NCBI GenBank assembly: GCA_964019425.1
Contig: OZ025813.1
Coordinates: 124,001 to 188,000 of the forward strand
Source of the DNA: Flectonema sp. DT1601
Lineage: Eukaryota; Euglenozoa; Diplonemea; Diplonemida; Diplonemidae
DNA: 64,000 nt
Reading direction: 5' to 3'
Shown: piece by piece, positions 23,419-35,364 of the stretch
Layout of the letters: every line of letters begins with the position of its first letter
Position numbering within the stretch: the stretch's first letter is position 1
The notes under the pieces: generated by a model
Seen by the model: the letters and a program-made list of their open reading frames with translations, nothing else
Told to the model about the DNA's origin: nothing
The model's database searches: none
Program-made: the position numbers and the translations under genes

Positions 23419-26400
23419 TTTCGAATGTTATTTGTAAAACCAGGTGGTGGTTTTTATGTTCTTTTCTTCTTATTTTTTTTTCTCTTTCTTTTCGGTTCGT
23501 GTAGAGAGAGGTTTTGGGTTGAAAAAAGGAAATCCCTGAGGGGTGGCAAAATATGATGATGACGAAAACTTATCACATGACTGTGCGCAATGATCCTTAC
23601 TGCATATCATCCCATTCATAATTTACATCCTGAAGAAGCAATAAAGTACCACAACATAACTTACTAATTTCAGTGATATTTTGATATCAGGAAAACCAAT
23701 AATAATAGATTAAAAGCGGCGAGAATAGGCATCCGTGAGGAAAAATGGAAGGAAGCAGCCAACTTCCGGTGGAGATAACAACAAGCAGCAGGGAGGGGGA
23801 GTAATTAAACAATTGGCTTGGCTATTTTCTAGTTGCACATAACCTTAAAAAAAAAACAAAGAAAAAAAGAAAAAAAAACGGTTTTCAAAATATAAATAGA
23901 GGTGAGAATACGGCTGGTTTCTGTTTATTCTTCGCTTTGTCCTTTAGAACACAATCAAAGACATAAATCAACAATAATACGTTTGAACAGCTGGTGGGAT
24001 CCCCCAGCAACTCACTGCAAGAATACATTCAAAGCTCGCAGTATTTGCATGTTGGTCGCCCTACCCTCCAGCAAAAGGAGTCCCGTGAAATTACGCAGGT
24101 TCGGGTAGGGAGGTTAGGGTAGCATTCAAAAAAAAAAAAAAAAAACACAAACACATCAACCCAAATTGATCCTTACTGCTTATTAATATCACTCATCACG
24201 TCATCACTAAAGAAAGTCTACCTTCTTTAGATAGCTTCACAAAAGGGAACAGAGAACTTCAATAATCAGTGCTTAGGGATTCTGATATAAATCATGCAGA
24301 TATACTTCAATAAAGTGTGACATCAATAGGGTTAGTGTTATCAAAAAAAAAGGAAAAAAATAAATAGCGTTCCAGAGAAGTTCAATAATCTGACATTGAA
24401 AGCTGTGAGTACGAGGAGTTTAACTCAGTAATCCTATGACTCAGTGAATCCAACTGAACAGTTTTTAAATATAAATTATTATTTAGATAGTTTTTATTTG
24501 ATTTTGCGCAGACAGAAATAAACTGCCAAAAACAAAATCAAAAAAAAAATGTGAAGTTCTTTCACATCATTTGAAGGCAATCTCTCCAGCGGGGAACCGA
24601 TAGGAAGTTAGTTCATAATCGAGTCCAACAGACTACCGAGTATCGGTTAGGTAGACGCTCAAACGAAGAATTTACAATTCACAATATGTTTTAAAAAAAC
24701 TAACTATAAAAAAAAAAATAAAATAAAAAAAACACGTTGGGCGCCAAATTCAAGGCTAGCGTATTATTTGGCAGCCTTGGTTGAAAAAAAAAAAAAAAAA
24801 AAAACAACTTTTTTTTTTTTTTTTTTTTTTTTAAATCTTTTGTTATGTTGCTTCCTTGAACGGAATTAGTTTGTTTGCGAGCCCAACCAGCTTCCGCCGA
24901 TTACCTTCTCAGCTTTAACTAACACAACAAAATCGGGTTATAGACACTCAAACTGGGCAAGAAAATTTGAGCATCTTCCCCCAATCAACCTCAAGAAATA
25001 AAAAAAAACACAAAAAATAAAATAATCGATTGCGAAACCTCTTCAGGTCACATAAAATATTAAAATATCAATAAATAAAATAAAAAACCGAGAACAACGT
25101 ATGTTCTCTTGAAAAAGAAAGATTTCGATATGGAGGGAGGGTGGCTGTTTCTTATTTTTATTTTTTTATTTTTTTCCCCCTAAGAATAAACAATCACACC
25201 ACAATATATCTAAATTCCTTTCAAGCATTCAGCTACGCTAACAGCTACTGTTACACGTTTTTTCTTTTTTTTTGGGTTTTCGGAGAGGCGTAGGGAAATG
25301 GGTTCTTACTCTGCTTAGTTGACTGTATCGGATTTATAATTAGATAATTTAAATAATCAATTGCAACTCATCACAGCACTCCTAGATTTGTATAGCACAG
25401 CAGGGGTTTAAGCTGAATGAAAGCTTTGCAAAAAAAAACAAAAAAAAAAAACGCACTTAAAGAAAGAAGTATCGAATTCAAAAGACGGTAATGAAAAAAA
25501 CATTTTTCTATCCCAATCACATTTTTGCAAAAAAAAAACATAATTCTTCCAACTCTAAGCAATTATTTCATTCAGGAAAAAAAAAAAAAAAAAAAAAGTA
25601 AATCGGCAATGAGGATAGCAAACAGTCCGATCACAATGTGAAATCAAAACACGACCACCGTAATATAAAAGAAACAGAAGTACAATACAAAAGAGAATCT
25701 TTGTTGAGTTTCAGCCAATAAATAAATTCTCTCAGCCAATATGTTCTATCAGTTTGGTCTTGATTTTATTATTTTATCTTTCAATAGTTCGTTTGCTTGG
25801 TAAACCAAAGGGGGCGAGCGAAGAACTAAAGAAAAGGAAGAAGGGAAAAAAATAAAAAACGCAAACTCGTTTTTCTTCTTTTTTTTTTGGGAAAACAAAA
25901 TAAAAAAAATAAAATTCCGCTATTTTCAACTTAACTTCTAAATTCACCACAAATAGAATTTCAATCAAACACGCAGGATATTTTGTAAAGCCGTACCTAT
26001 TTTCTCTACTTCCATTTCAGGAAAACAGCGACCCGGGATAAATGCTAAAACTATTCACAAGCACACAGACTGATTCTGCCATACGCATGCAATCCATCCA
26101 CACCACCCTTACGTATGTCGCACGGCGGAGCACACTAGCCGAATTGAAGAGGGAAACCAATATTATAATTAAAAATAGGGGACAGTGAGGGAGAAAAAAA
26201 AAAACGATAGGAAAAAGAATTATTGCACAAAATAAGTTTTTTTTTTTTTTTTAAATTTTAAATTTTTGGTTTTTTTTTTTTTTTTTTGGGAAGGGAAAAA
26301 AAAAAAAATCAACAAAGAAACTACAACAACAATACAATTTTACAGCTGCAGAGAACAACCCAAATGGAAGTGAATTCTTTTCTTACATAAGAACCATACT

Positions 26401-26670
26401 AATACTAAGTGAGGTATCATAAGTTCGATAGCTCCGCAAACCGATGATAAATAATGAGACGACAATTGGACTAACCATATCCATGACTTGAACAAAAAGG
26501 ATATTTTTATAGCACAACAAAACTGCGGTTGGGGGGAGAAGAGTAAAATATGCGAAAAAGCGAGTAATTCTTAGCACAGCCTGCGGCAAAAGTTCCTCTT
26601 CTGCTGTCGAGAGCGATCAAGAGTGCTGATGCTATCGGTGGTTTGGTTTTGACAAGTCAAATCCACCAAT
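23419..26670. other. AT-rich spacer upstream of the giant gene, no supported gene
   Basis: It should contain the promoter of the giant gene near 23,419-23,900, although no clear TATA or initiator can be assigned. The rest is AT-rich with many A and T homopolymers (for example 24,130, 24,785-24,830, 25,575 and 26,240-26,310) and one copy of a dispersed hairpin repeat near 24,621. The frames found here are short and low-complexity. Confidence 0.6.
24621..24660. repeat. Dispersed hairpin repeat, copy 1
   Basis: The core ACCGAGTATCGGTTAGGTAG forms a hairpin with loop GTA and matches copy 2 at 60,838 with a few changes. Similarity extends about 20-30 nt upstream (GATAGGAAGTTAGTT). Confidence 0.6.
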
Positions 26671-27330
26671 TTAGATACCAGACAAGTTAATAGCAGTAGG
26701 AGGAGCAGATCTGTAAGTTCCATAACCAGAAGAGTAAGGAGGATATCCATAACTACCGTATTGATTACTTCTTACTCTCTGAGTACTTCCTGAACAGAAT
26801 CCTTGTTGTTGCATACAAGTAGGAGGAGGTGCTCTCGCAGAACGAGGGTAACCAGGTTGTGGATATCCGTGTCTCATAGCTGTTGGAACCCGAGGTCTAG
26901 CACTCAAGTAAGCCATCGAAGCAGCCAACTTCTTTTCATCTGTCGGATTAAATGAAATCGCATTAGGGTTTAGTCCATCAGCACGAGGTGGTGTTGGAGG
27001 TGTCTCACTTCCAAAAGTACTCGAGCTCGACATTGGTGGCTGACTTGCTTCAATCATCGGACTATCACCTAAACTAGATATTGGTCCACAGCTGCTTGCT
27101 GAGCTCACACTTTCTGGTTTTCCACGACCAGCACTAAAACCTTTAATGCCAGGGTTACTTGCTAATAATACTGCTAACCCCCTTCCTTTACCTCTTTGGA
27201 TCACTTTCCTCTCTAGAGTTGCAACTCCCTTTGCCCATTCAGAAAAAGTCTTCTCGTAGAGTCTCTCTTCAAGTGGAGGTCTCATACTGTAGAGCTGCTC
27301 TCTCGAGTACCGAATCTGTTTTTCAAACAT
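26671..27330 (-). CDS. Hypothetical protein with candidate eIF4E-binding motif
   Basis: This 219-residue protein opens with MFEKQIRYSREQLYSMRPP. The YSREQLY core fits the Y-x4-L-phi motif of eIF4E-binding proteins and resembles yeast Caf20, which also has an aromatic residue in the last position. The middle is Ser/Pro/Gly-rich, and the end is Tyr/Gly/Ser/Pro-rich with YGSYGYPPYSSGYGTY, likely disordered. A role in binding the cap-binding factor and repressing translation is inferred from one short motif only. A good acceptor (TTTTTTCTTCAG) lies 26 nt upstream of the ATG and the frame stays open to it, so a further 5' coding exon is possible. I used the first ATG. Confidence 0.6.
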   Translation of the reverse strand: MFEKQIRYSREQLYSMRPPLEERLYEKTFSEWAKGVATLERKVIQRGKGRGLAVLLASNPGIKGFSAGRGKPESVSSASSCGPISSLGDSPMIEASQPPMSSSSTFGSETPPTPPRADGLNPNAISFNPTDEKKLAASMAYLSARPRVPTAMRHGYPQPGYPRSARAPPPTCMQQQGFCSGSTQRVRSNQYGSYGYPPYSSGYGTYRSAPPTAINLSGI

Positions 27331-27678
27331 TTGGTTCGGTTGTGTATTTCTGGGAACTGAAGAAAAAAGAATAATTTAATTACTTTCATAATTGTCTCCC
27401 ACAAGTCTATCTATTGGTAAGAAACTGAAACCTAACTTCATTCATTCCGTCACTCTAAGAGAACATCTCCTTACGACATGTGCGCAATTACAATTGCGAC
27501 CTTTGATGTCGATTATCGTTTGGATGGTTTTGTTGTCATTTCTTGTTAGCAGTTGATCATTGAAAGACCTTAATAAACAAGAAAACAATCTATTTTTTTT
27601 TTCTTTCTTTTTTTCCTAAAAAGTCATGTGCACAAGTTTAGTTCTGTTGCACATCAAACAGTCGAAGTAATAACGTGT

Positions 27679-28368
27679 TTAGTGGTAACCTAACTGAGCC
27701 ATTCCTTTGGTAAGAATGTTGAACGTAACTTTTACAGAAGCGTTTACACCTTTTACTCGCATTACTTCACGGTTCTCTTCTTTACTCCAAGCATTGTCAC
27801 GAAATTCATAAGTGTGACTTTGAAGCATTGCGAATAATGAATCATGAGGCATACTATTAACAGGTGTGAAGAGTGGAACTGTTACTTCATGTCTTCCAGG
27901 TTTAGTTGGGATGTGACACCAACCATAACCAAGTGGAGGGTTACGTTTGTTAGAATCAGCAACAGTATACACAGAGAGAGATAGTTTAGGCCATCCCCAT
28001 GGAGACGTTGATGAATAGCAAGCACTAAATGGAAGATTCCAAGCGAATATTGGATCATAACCAGGAGCTCTTTCTGATACTTGAGTGACTCCTTCATCAA
28101 TATTTGGATTAACGTTACTTAACTGTTGAGGTGTCCAATCAGGTCCAGCTTCTATCTTAAATCTACAATATAAAGAACCAGCAGCTGGATGACTACAGGT
28201 TTCAATCACACCATTCGCGACAACATAAAATCTCGACGGGTCATCAACAGGATCTCCTCCCCGATCATGTTCTGCGCTTCCTAACTTTCTACTGTCGACG
28301 CTGCTACTTACGGCCACCGGTAGTGGAGCATCCCAACTGCTTGCTACTATCGAGGCCCTGTGTGCCAT
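27679..28368 (-). CDS. B9D1: B9 domain-containing protein 1 (ciliary transition zone)
   Basis: The 229-residue product matches the B9D1 pattern throughout. FYVVANGVIETC and LYCRFKIEAGPDW correspond to the strand-rich opening of the B9 (C2-like) domain. The segments DPIFAWNLPF, SPWGWPKLSLSVY, GYGWCHIPTKPGRHEV and NILTKGMAQLGY are the family's characteristic blocks. Known B9D1 proteins work with MKS1 and B9D2 in the transition-zone gate at the base of cilia and flagella. The length is slightly above the roughly 200 residues of animal homologues because of a Ser-rich N-terminal extension of about 45 residues. The gene appears intact and intronless here. It is the best evidence that the organism builds a cilium or flagellum. 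Confidence 0.92.
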   Translation of the reverse strand: MAHRASIVASSWDAPLPVAVSSSVDSRKLGSAEHDRGGDPVDDPSRFYVVANGVIETCSHPAAGSLYCRFKIEAGPDWTPQQLSNVNPNIDEGVTQVSERAPGYDPIFAWNLPFSACYSSTSPWGWPKLSLSVYTVADSNKRNPPLGYGWCHIPTKPGRHEVTVPLFTPVNSMPHDSLFAMLQSHTYEFRDNAWSKEENREVMRVKGVNASVKVTFNILTKGMAQLGYH

Positions 28369-29646
28369 TCTTTCTTTATTTATTTTATACCTGTTTCAGT
28401 AATTAAAAAAAAAAAGATTTGACATTGCTAACCATCTCATTACAAGAAACACCTTCCCGTACCTCACGTAGCAGGTCGTCACCTTCGTGTGTTACTAAAG
28501 TTAGCTGTTTTACTAATCCAAAGTTAGGAGATGTATTTGTGTATTCCAATCTGTTTTCTTGTGGTTCCTGATTCCACACTCAGTAAATCAGTAGAATTTT
28601 CATTTCATTTCTTTTTTTTGTTTTTCCCCCCCTTCTTAATAAAACCCTTTGCAAAGCCAGCAATTACATCCTGCTAAAAGAACAAATACACTACAGGAGT
28701 ACAGTCTTCCAGCTTCCCCCCCCTTTTTTTTTTTTGGTTCATTTTTTCTTTCACGATATGAACAAAAGTTTCTCGTCTTAGAATCTTTAAATAATTGAAA
28801 ATTGGAGAAGTTATTACTTTTTATTAATTTAGTAATGTTATTGTATTATGTCCTCAAACAGAGTGTTGCAACTCGAACTCAGTGGCCTTGACTTTGCAGG
28901 CGGAAAACCCTATCAAGTCAAACGGCAAATGTGATCAAGAAATTACAAATAGCATCGAGCTGGAGACTCTACGTTTTTTTTTTTTTTTTTTTATTTATGT
29001 GTCAGTTCTTAAATTACGAATAAAAGTAGATTACTATTTTAGACTATAAATAAATAAAATAAAATTGAGAGGCAGGTAAAAAAAAAGCAAAAAAAAGAAA
29101 ACCCAACACAGCTACAAAAACAAATCATAAACTACGACCAATATTAATAAATATTTATCGCAATAAAGCGACGTTTTCGTTCTGACCACAAAAAAATAGG
29201 AGCATCGCATTGAAGTTGCTACTGGTAGCAAATAAGGCAAGAAAAGCGTTAAGTGTATTAGGGCTCACTCACTCGAGGGCCCCTTTTAAGAGAGGAATGA
29301 GAATAAGAATTGAAAAAGTAAAAAAAACAAATAGTTAGATACCAGGTCCCCCTCCCGACTTTATTTAACTATTAAAAAAGAGAGTATTCATAACACATAA
29401 CAAAACATCACTTAAAAAGTATATCACAAATATAATAACAACATAGGGAGTGACTTCACGGAAGAGAGGTCGGAAGCTGGCAAGGTTCATCCACGACAAT
29501 AAAAAAAAAAAAAAAAACGAACTAAAAAAAAAAAAAAAAGAAAATGCCCGACAACAGGCATGGCATTTAAATACCACTTGTGCGAGAAGCTGCGTAATTA
29601 ATAATTAATGTCTGATGTGAGCAACAAAATAAAACCCTTCAGGAAT
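28369..29646. other. AT-rich spacer between B9D1 and sulfite oxidase genes
   Basis: It contains the 5' flank of B9D1 and the 3' flank of the sulfite oxidase gene, with A/T homopolymers near 28,720, 28,975 and 29,500-29,540. I see no coding frame that I would defend. Confidence 0.6.
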
Positions 29647-31242
29647 TTACTGCTTGTTAACATCAATGCAATGCCAAGAATTGTTAAGCAACCCTCTCAA
29701 GTTCCAAATCCCCTTCGGGGTTTCCGGCTGTGTGTCATTTGCTGAATTGACCGCCTTCACACAAACTTCAAACTTATCAACTTTCTCGGGAACTGGAATC
29801 TCAGCTTGCCAAAGTGTCCAGGCCCATTCTCTTGGTGATGGGCAATCTGCTGTCCTTGAGTACTTCCTAACTGAACCAGAATCCTGTTGTGTTCTTGACA
29901 AGGATGCTTGTACCCATGAATTACCACCGTCAACTGTAACATCTACTCGTTGAATACCTCTACCACCACCTCCCCAAGCGTATCCAGCTGTTGTTATCAA
30001 TCCATCTTTTACATTAACAGACTCTCCATCTTCTGGTTCTAAGATCGCTGACTGAACCGGCATTTCCCTGACTGGAGGTGCTTCCTTTGCTGCAAGTGAT
30101 GCTGACAGTCTGTCTAAGAATGACGGTCCGATATTTTTGTAATCCTTTTGCTGCCACAGTGATTGTGATTCTAATTTAGAAACAGTAACTGAGTCAAGCC
30201 ATTTAACAGAACGAGCCCCGACGAGTCCAGGGACGACTGCACGGAGTGGATATCCATGATCGAGAGGGATTTCTTGACCGTTCATTTCCCAGGCTAGGAG
30301 TACGTCGGCGTCTGAGTCAACAGCGCGGTCGTATGAGATGGAGGCTCCGTATTTACCATCGAGACCCCCATCGTGACCATCAAACACAATATGTTCAATA
30401 CCATTAGAACGTGCATAAGAATCTGATACTCCACAGTGTCTCAATACGTCTGATAATTTAACTCCAGTCCAAGTAGCTGTACTGATAGCTGTTGTTCCCC
30501 ACATCAATCCATCAACCGATCGTACTTTACTCATTCCTCTTCTTCTATTTCCAGCACATTGAATAGTAACCGGGACAGTCGTGTGTTGAAAATTCTTCTT
30601 CAAATAATCGATGCTCAGCTCCTTCATTAAATCTCCTCCGTTTGTCTTAATCTTTAACTTGAACTTATCTCCGTTTACGTGGGGAACAGGAAGATGATTT
30701 CTGACGTAAAAGGTATCATTCGGAGTATAAAAGGACTGCGAGAGTAAATCCATCGGAGGCTCCGCGTTAAAGGGCCTCAAAGAAAGAACCTCTAGAGCTG
30801 GATGGCGAGGAGGTTCATTAGCATATGGATCTATTGCAGCTTGTTCGAGTTCTTTTTGACGATCTTTAGGAGAGAGATTACCAATTCTCATTGACTCTAA
30901 TAGTTTCATAGTGATAGAAGATTCTCTGTGGACTTGGTAGATTTGCCAAAATGGTTCGATGCTTCCACCAGCTGCCATTAATATCTTCTCCCCACCTGGA
31001 TGTGCTTCTATGAAATCAGTAATGTCGTATACTCCAGATCGAAATGTCACCCAAATCCCGTCATTAGCTTTAGTGTGTTTTCTTATCTCTTCTGCATCAA
31101 AATCTCTCAGTCCTTCTTTTCTTGCTCCAGCTTCCTTCGGAGCGACGTACACATCAGTTGCTGGTTGACGAGCGTATGCCGAGTACCCACAGGATCCCCC
31201 AAATCCCCCGACCATTCCCAAACCTAACTTCCATAACTTCAT
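29647..31242 (-). CDS. SUOX: Sulfite oxidase (cytochrome b5 plus molybdopterin domains)
   Basis: This 531-residue enzyme oxidises sulfite to sulfate, the last step of sulfur amino acid breakdown, passing electrons to cytochrome c. Residues about 47-125 form a cytochrome b5 domain with HPGG at 81-84; the expected heme ligands are H81 and H105. The Mo-cofactor domain follows, with TIQCAGNRR holding the Mo-ligand Cys at about 229, then LLAWEMNGQEIPLDHGYPLR and the dimerisation domain with AWGGGGRGIQRVDV. The N-terminus (MKLWKLGLGMVGGFGGSCGY) is short, basic and hydrophobic, consistent with targeting to the mitochondrial intermembrane space. It looks complete, single-exon and of usual length. A plant-type enzyme would lack the heme domain, so this is the animal/protist type. 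Confidence 0.95.
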   Translation of the reverse strand: MKLWKLGLGMVGGFGGSCGYSAYARQPATDVYVAPKEAGARKEGLRDFDAEEIRKHTKANDGIWVTFRSGVYDITDFIEAHPGGEKILMAAGGSIEPFWQIYQVHRESSITMKLLESMRIGNLSPKDRQKELEQAAIDPYANEPPRHPALEVLSLRPFNAEPPMDLLSQSFYTPNDTFYVRNHLPVPHVNGDKFKLKIKTNGGDLMKELSIDYLKKNFQHTTVPVTIQCAGNRRRGMSKVRSVDGLMWGTTAISTATWTGVKLSDVLRHCGVSDSYARSNGIEHIVFDGHDGGLDGKYGASISYDRAVDSDADVLLAWEMNGQEIPLDHGYPLRAVVPGLVGARSVKWLDSVTVSKLESQSLWQQKDYKNIGPSFLDRLSASLAAKEAPPVREMPVQSAILEPEDGESVNVKDGLITTAGYAWGGGGRGIQRVDVTVDGGNSWVQASLSRTQQDSGSVRKYSRTADCPSPREWAWTLWQAEIPVPEKVDKFEVCVKAVNSANDTQPETPKGIWNLRGLLNNSWHCIDVNKQ

Positions 31243-31370
31243 TTAGTGTTGTGGATCGTGTCTGGTAGAAAGTAAAGTCAGAGATACGTACAAGAATGTT
31301 ACAATACAATAAACGTGTCTAAATATTATTTCATCAGGAAGACTGATATCGAGTAGCTATAAGACAACAA

Positions 31371-31832
31371 CTACAATCGATACCATGTTATTCCCATTAG
31401 CTTGTCGTAGAGAGCATCTACGGTACCTGCTGCTCCAATCCACGGAAACCAAATCTGGTCATTTTCTTCTCGTTTGTGAAGTTGCGTTCCCACTAGCGTG
31501 TTGTTGCGATCTGTTCTGAGTGTTAGATGTCGGAACCACTTTTTAGAACCGTGGCGCTGGATCAACAACTCATCACCACTAACTCGAATTCGATTCAAAT
31601 CATTTTCGTACAGCAAGTTTGTTGACATGTCATGTGTTGGGTTCCTTCCACATCCACCTCTTCTACAATATGTTCCTGTTGACCTTCTGAGTAATTCAGA
31701 AACTTTATTATTCTTTGTGGCTTCTCTCTGTTCCACCAGGTCTTTTAATTCCGCATCCTCAAGGTTAACTGAAGCATTCTTTAGTACTTCTAACTTTCTC
31801 TCATGAGCGCGGGAGAGCCATATGCTGCTCAT
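31371..31832 (-). CDS. Hypothetical small protein, 153 aa
   Basis: I do not recognise it. It starts at the ATG at 31832 (MSSIWLSRAHERK). The first 60 residues are charged and helical. A segment CRRGGCGRNPTHDMS follows, with two closely spaced Cys that could bind metal. The C-terminal half has alternating hydrophobic and aromatic residues ending DALYDKLMGITWYRL. The stop lies about 130 nt upstream of the sulfite oxidase start, so it is a separate gene. A CCTTAG site sits just before the ATG, so an upstream exon could exist. Confidence 0.6.
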   Translation of the reverse strand: MSSIWLSRAHERKLEVLKNASVNLEDAELKDLVEQREATKNNKVSELLRRSTGTYCRRGGCGRNPTHDMSTNLLYENDLNRIRVSGDELLIQRHGSKKWFRHLTLRTDRNNTLVGTQLHKREENDQIWFPWIGAAGTVDALYDKLMGITWYRL

Positions 31833-32318
31833 TCGCACTGCTAAGGAAAAACATTAAAATTGATAAATTATTTTGAATACGTCAAACTAATTACTAAATA
31901 AACTTGTTAACGAACGAACTTAGAAATAGTGAGTACAAACATTGCACCGGGTTAACAAATGAACATTCACCAGCGACGTATTCCCCTAGCGTTTGTCAAT
32001 TGCCTGCAGTGCTCAACTTGGACAACGTAAGAAAGCGATGACAAATAAAAAGTAAAATAAGGAAAGATTGATCAAAAAAAAACTAGGAAAATCTTTAGGA
32101 ATTTAGAATCAGTTTAGAAAGTTGTCAAACCCTGCTTCTATAAAATTAAATAGAAGAGCAGTCTAACAATCGTAGATGAATAGCTGAACCGAATCTTCCC
32201 TAGGAGTTTTTATTCACATAACAAATATCTTCAGAACATAGTGCACACCCATACCAGGAGTACTGGTATGCTGCACACCAGAGGAATACCTACGTGAAGA
32301 AACTCAAAGAAACGCAAT

Positions 32319-32355
<37 letters not shown>

Positions 32356-35300
32356 TGAGCCTTGCTTTTCAGTAAAACGATATATAGCATCGTGAGGTAA
32401 ACATAACTAAAACACGTCATATCAATAACAACGCTCGGAGGCAAGTAATTTTTGATGGGAAAAGGCAAAATAAAAAAAGAGATTTTAAATTTTTTATAAT
32501 AAAAAAAAAACAAAAAACAGACGTCAATCCTTTTGTTTAGGAGGAAGACGAATCAGATTTTCAGAAAGCTAACAAGAAGTTGCTTTTCCTTTGGTGAAAT
32601 TTTGTTGAAAAAAACATAAAAAAAAAAAACTAACAATAAATATAGATAAAATAGAACATAAAAAGATTATCCGCAGAGCGTTTGACTACAGAATTGACGT
32701 GTAGTGAGCCACAACACTTACCACGTACTTCACTCTCGCGAATAAAGACGGGATGACATTGTTAGACGAATTGGAACAGAGTCCCATCACAATAGAATTA
32801 TAAAAATAAAATAAAACAATAGTACGACAGTAGTAACAAACAGAGTTAAAGATAAAACATAAAAAAAAAAAGAAAAAGTTCTACAACAAGCAAACGCAAT
32901 CTCAGGAAAGAGTGGTTCTTTGCTAGTAAACGAACTCCAGAACATAAATAACACATCAATTCCCTACAGCTTTCCTTATCCATTAATAAATTATAATATA
33001 AATGTCAAATACATTACGACTCTCTTAAAGGTTTTTCTAAAGCCAGGATTCAGATCCGTCAAAGAAAAAACGACACACGTTAATCTACTCCTTACTAAAG
33101 AGACCACAAGAGAAGTAACTACGAGACAGCTGAATAATTGATACAGCGTGTTACTTATGTTGGTGCAGTGCCACAATAAATTACAAAGAAACGGAATAAA
33201 AAAAAAAACAGTAAAATAATGCTAACACACACAACCTTATTTACGAACGTCATGTCCACAATAAAGTCACACATATCTCTATCTTATTATCGGTACTTGT
33301 TTTCGTACAACTCTACTGTTTTTTTTGTTCTTTTTTTAAATTACTTTCACCCGATTGAATGAAGTACATCACAAATAATATCCGACTGAGATTTAACCCA
33401 GGGAACGTTCTTTGCAATCAAAAGTCAGACTCTTCCGAGAGTGAAAGCTTGAGATGATTTAAAGAGAGACTTCCGCTATTGGCTCGCTCTTACGCACACA
33501 GTCCCCTTAAGAAGGGCGGCACTGTCTTGGAAAAGGACGTAAGTACGCCTAAGACCTAAGCGACGAGCGCTCCTACTGAAGGATTCACTTCTCATTAACG
33601 ATGAGAAAACAACTCTCTCGATGAATTACAAAGATCAGTCGTTGTCGAGCTGGTTTCAGCTCTAAAGAAAAAGACACAAGGATAAGTAAATAAAATAAAA
33701 AATAAATAAAATAAAAAAAAAGTCGGTTGCTTACAATAAGAAAAACAGAAGTCTAACGAATATGTCCTAACAGTACAGAGAACAAGTGAGACATCATTTA
33801 AGTAAGAGATGAAAACAACCTTTGTTAGTATACCGTGACAGCGAATGTTTTCTAAGTAACAAGTCAGGGAAATGGAATCTTCTGAGATTCGCAGATGTAA
33901 CCAGAACAACAACAAGAGAAATACGGTCACGTTACAGGACGATGGATGCTTTGAGTAGCTCGTTTCGAAAGAAATGAGTTCTATTTTTTTGCACCACACA
34001 CTGACTTACAATATTATTTTGTTTTTGGAAAAAAAAAAAAAAAAAAAAAAGGTTAACCCAACCAAAACAAAACGAAATTAAAAAGACACAAAGGCTATAA
34101 CCGTGTCAGCAAAGACTGGAGGCTTCTGCCGCTGTGTATCGAAGATCAAGATCCGCCACTTTGAAACTCAAACAATCATAAGTTATCAAAGCAATCTAGC
34201 ATGTCAGATTAATCCAACGTTGCTATATAATACAAACGTCGCGCAGTACCAAAGACAAACACATAAATAACTTTACGTAGCCTTGTGGAACATTTCCTTG
34301 AGCTATTATGTTAAAAGAACTGCGAGACCATAATATATTAACAGTCACAGACTACGACATGGAGTGTAGCAAAAAAGATTATTATCAAAGAAAAACAAGA
34401 AGCGTAACAAGGAAGCAAGTATTTTACCCATTAATCGGAATCGGTGGAATCAAATCACCGAAAGAAACATCATTCAGATATCAACATCTCAATAAAAGGA
34501 TTAGATGACTTGACCGCCTGTTACCCTCAGTTATATTGGATTCAATAACAAAACACACAAAAAAGTCATAAAAACACGTTTGTTGCTAAACTGAAAATTT
34601 TTCAGCCGAACAGCTGCCAGTAGAAATCCACAAAAAAAAAAATAAGAAAATAATAATCTTAGCACACGATGTCTTTTGTTTTGTAAAACTTAAAATTTTA
34701 ATTTTCTTAAAAAAAAAAAAAAAAAAAACGCATGCTTTCAATAAATAGTAGATAACAAATTTATTTCGTTCTATGAGTACCTGAGTCACAGAAACAAAGG
34801 ACTCGATTCAGTTTTCTTGAGGGAGTATGTTGTGTTTGTTGAAATAGTTTCCTAACTTTTAAAACCTCCGCCGTAAGTATTATTAAATTACACAGAATGA
34901 AATAACATACAAAAAAAAAAAAAAAAAGAGAGAAAACCAACAAACATCTGACACCACTTTGCATTCGAGTTGCTCAAAGAAAATAAGAGACCACTAATCC
35001 CCCGAGAGGAGACAACCGTCTAAGATTAGCAGCTTTTTCAATAACTTCCAACGCGTGAGTGACCAGACTTTGACATTATGGGTGTCAAATACAGTGGTGT
35101 GACTAAAAACTGACATAACAGAAGAGGAAAAAAAAACGATAGAAAATAGGTGAAAGAAAAATGCCACACAAGTTCCACAAAAGGAGACGCAACATCACTT
35201 TATCAAATAAAATAACGTTTATAAAGGCAATAGGTACATAATCGTTAAAAAAAAATAACATACGAGGTTTAGACTACTGTTTAAAAAAAATATTTAAAAA

Positions 35301-35364
35301 AAGGAACACTCAGAACAAGTGAGTTTACTGTTCAGTGAGCGTTCAGTCCGCTACGTTTCGCCAA
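31833..35364. other. AT-rich spacer, no supported gene
   Basis: It is mostly AT-rich, with long homopolymers near 32,320-32,352, 34,030 and 34,710. A higher-GC patch at about 33,460-33,600 stands out but has no coding frame or clear RNA fold. Short open frames at 33,595-33,999 (minus) and 34,308-34,508 (plus) lack recognisable motifs and good splice context, and I do not call them. Confidence 0.55.

Noticed and set aside
28858-28940. tRNA-like stretch on the minus strand with GAGTTCGAGTTGC and TGCAAAG
   Set aside because: The T-arm stem does not pair and no acceptor or D-arm can be formed; the similarity is limited to short words.
34308-34508. Plus-strand frame of 66 codons
   Set aside because: No recognisable motif, no splice or promoter context, isolated in AT-rich spacer.
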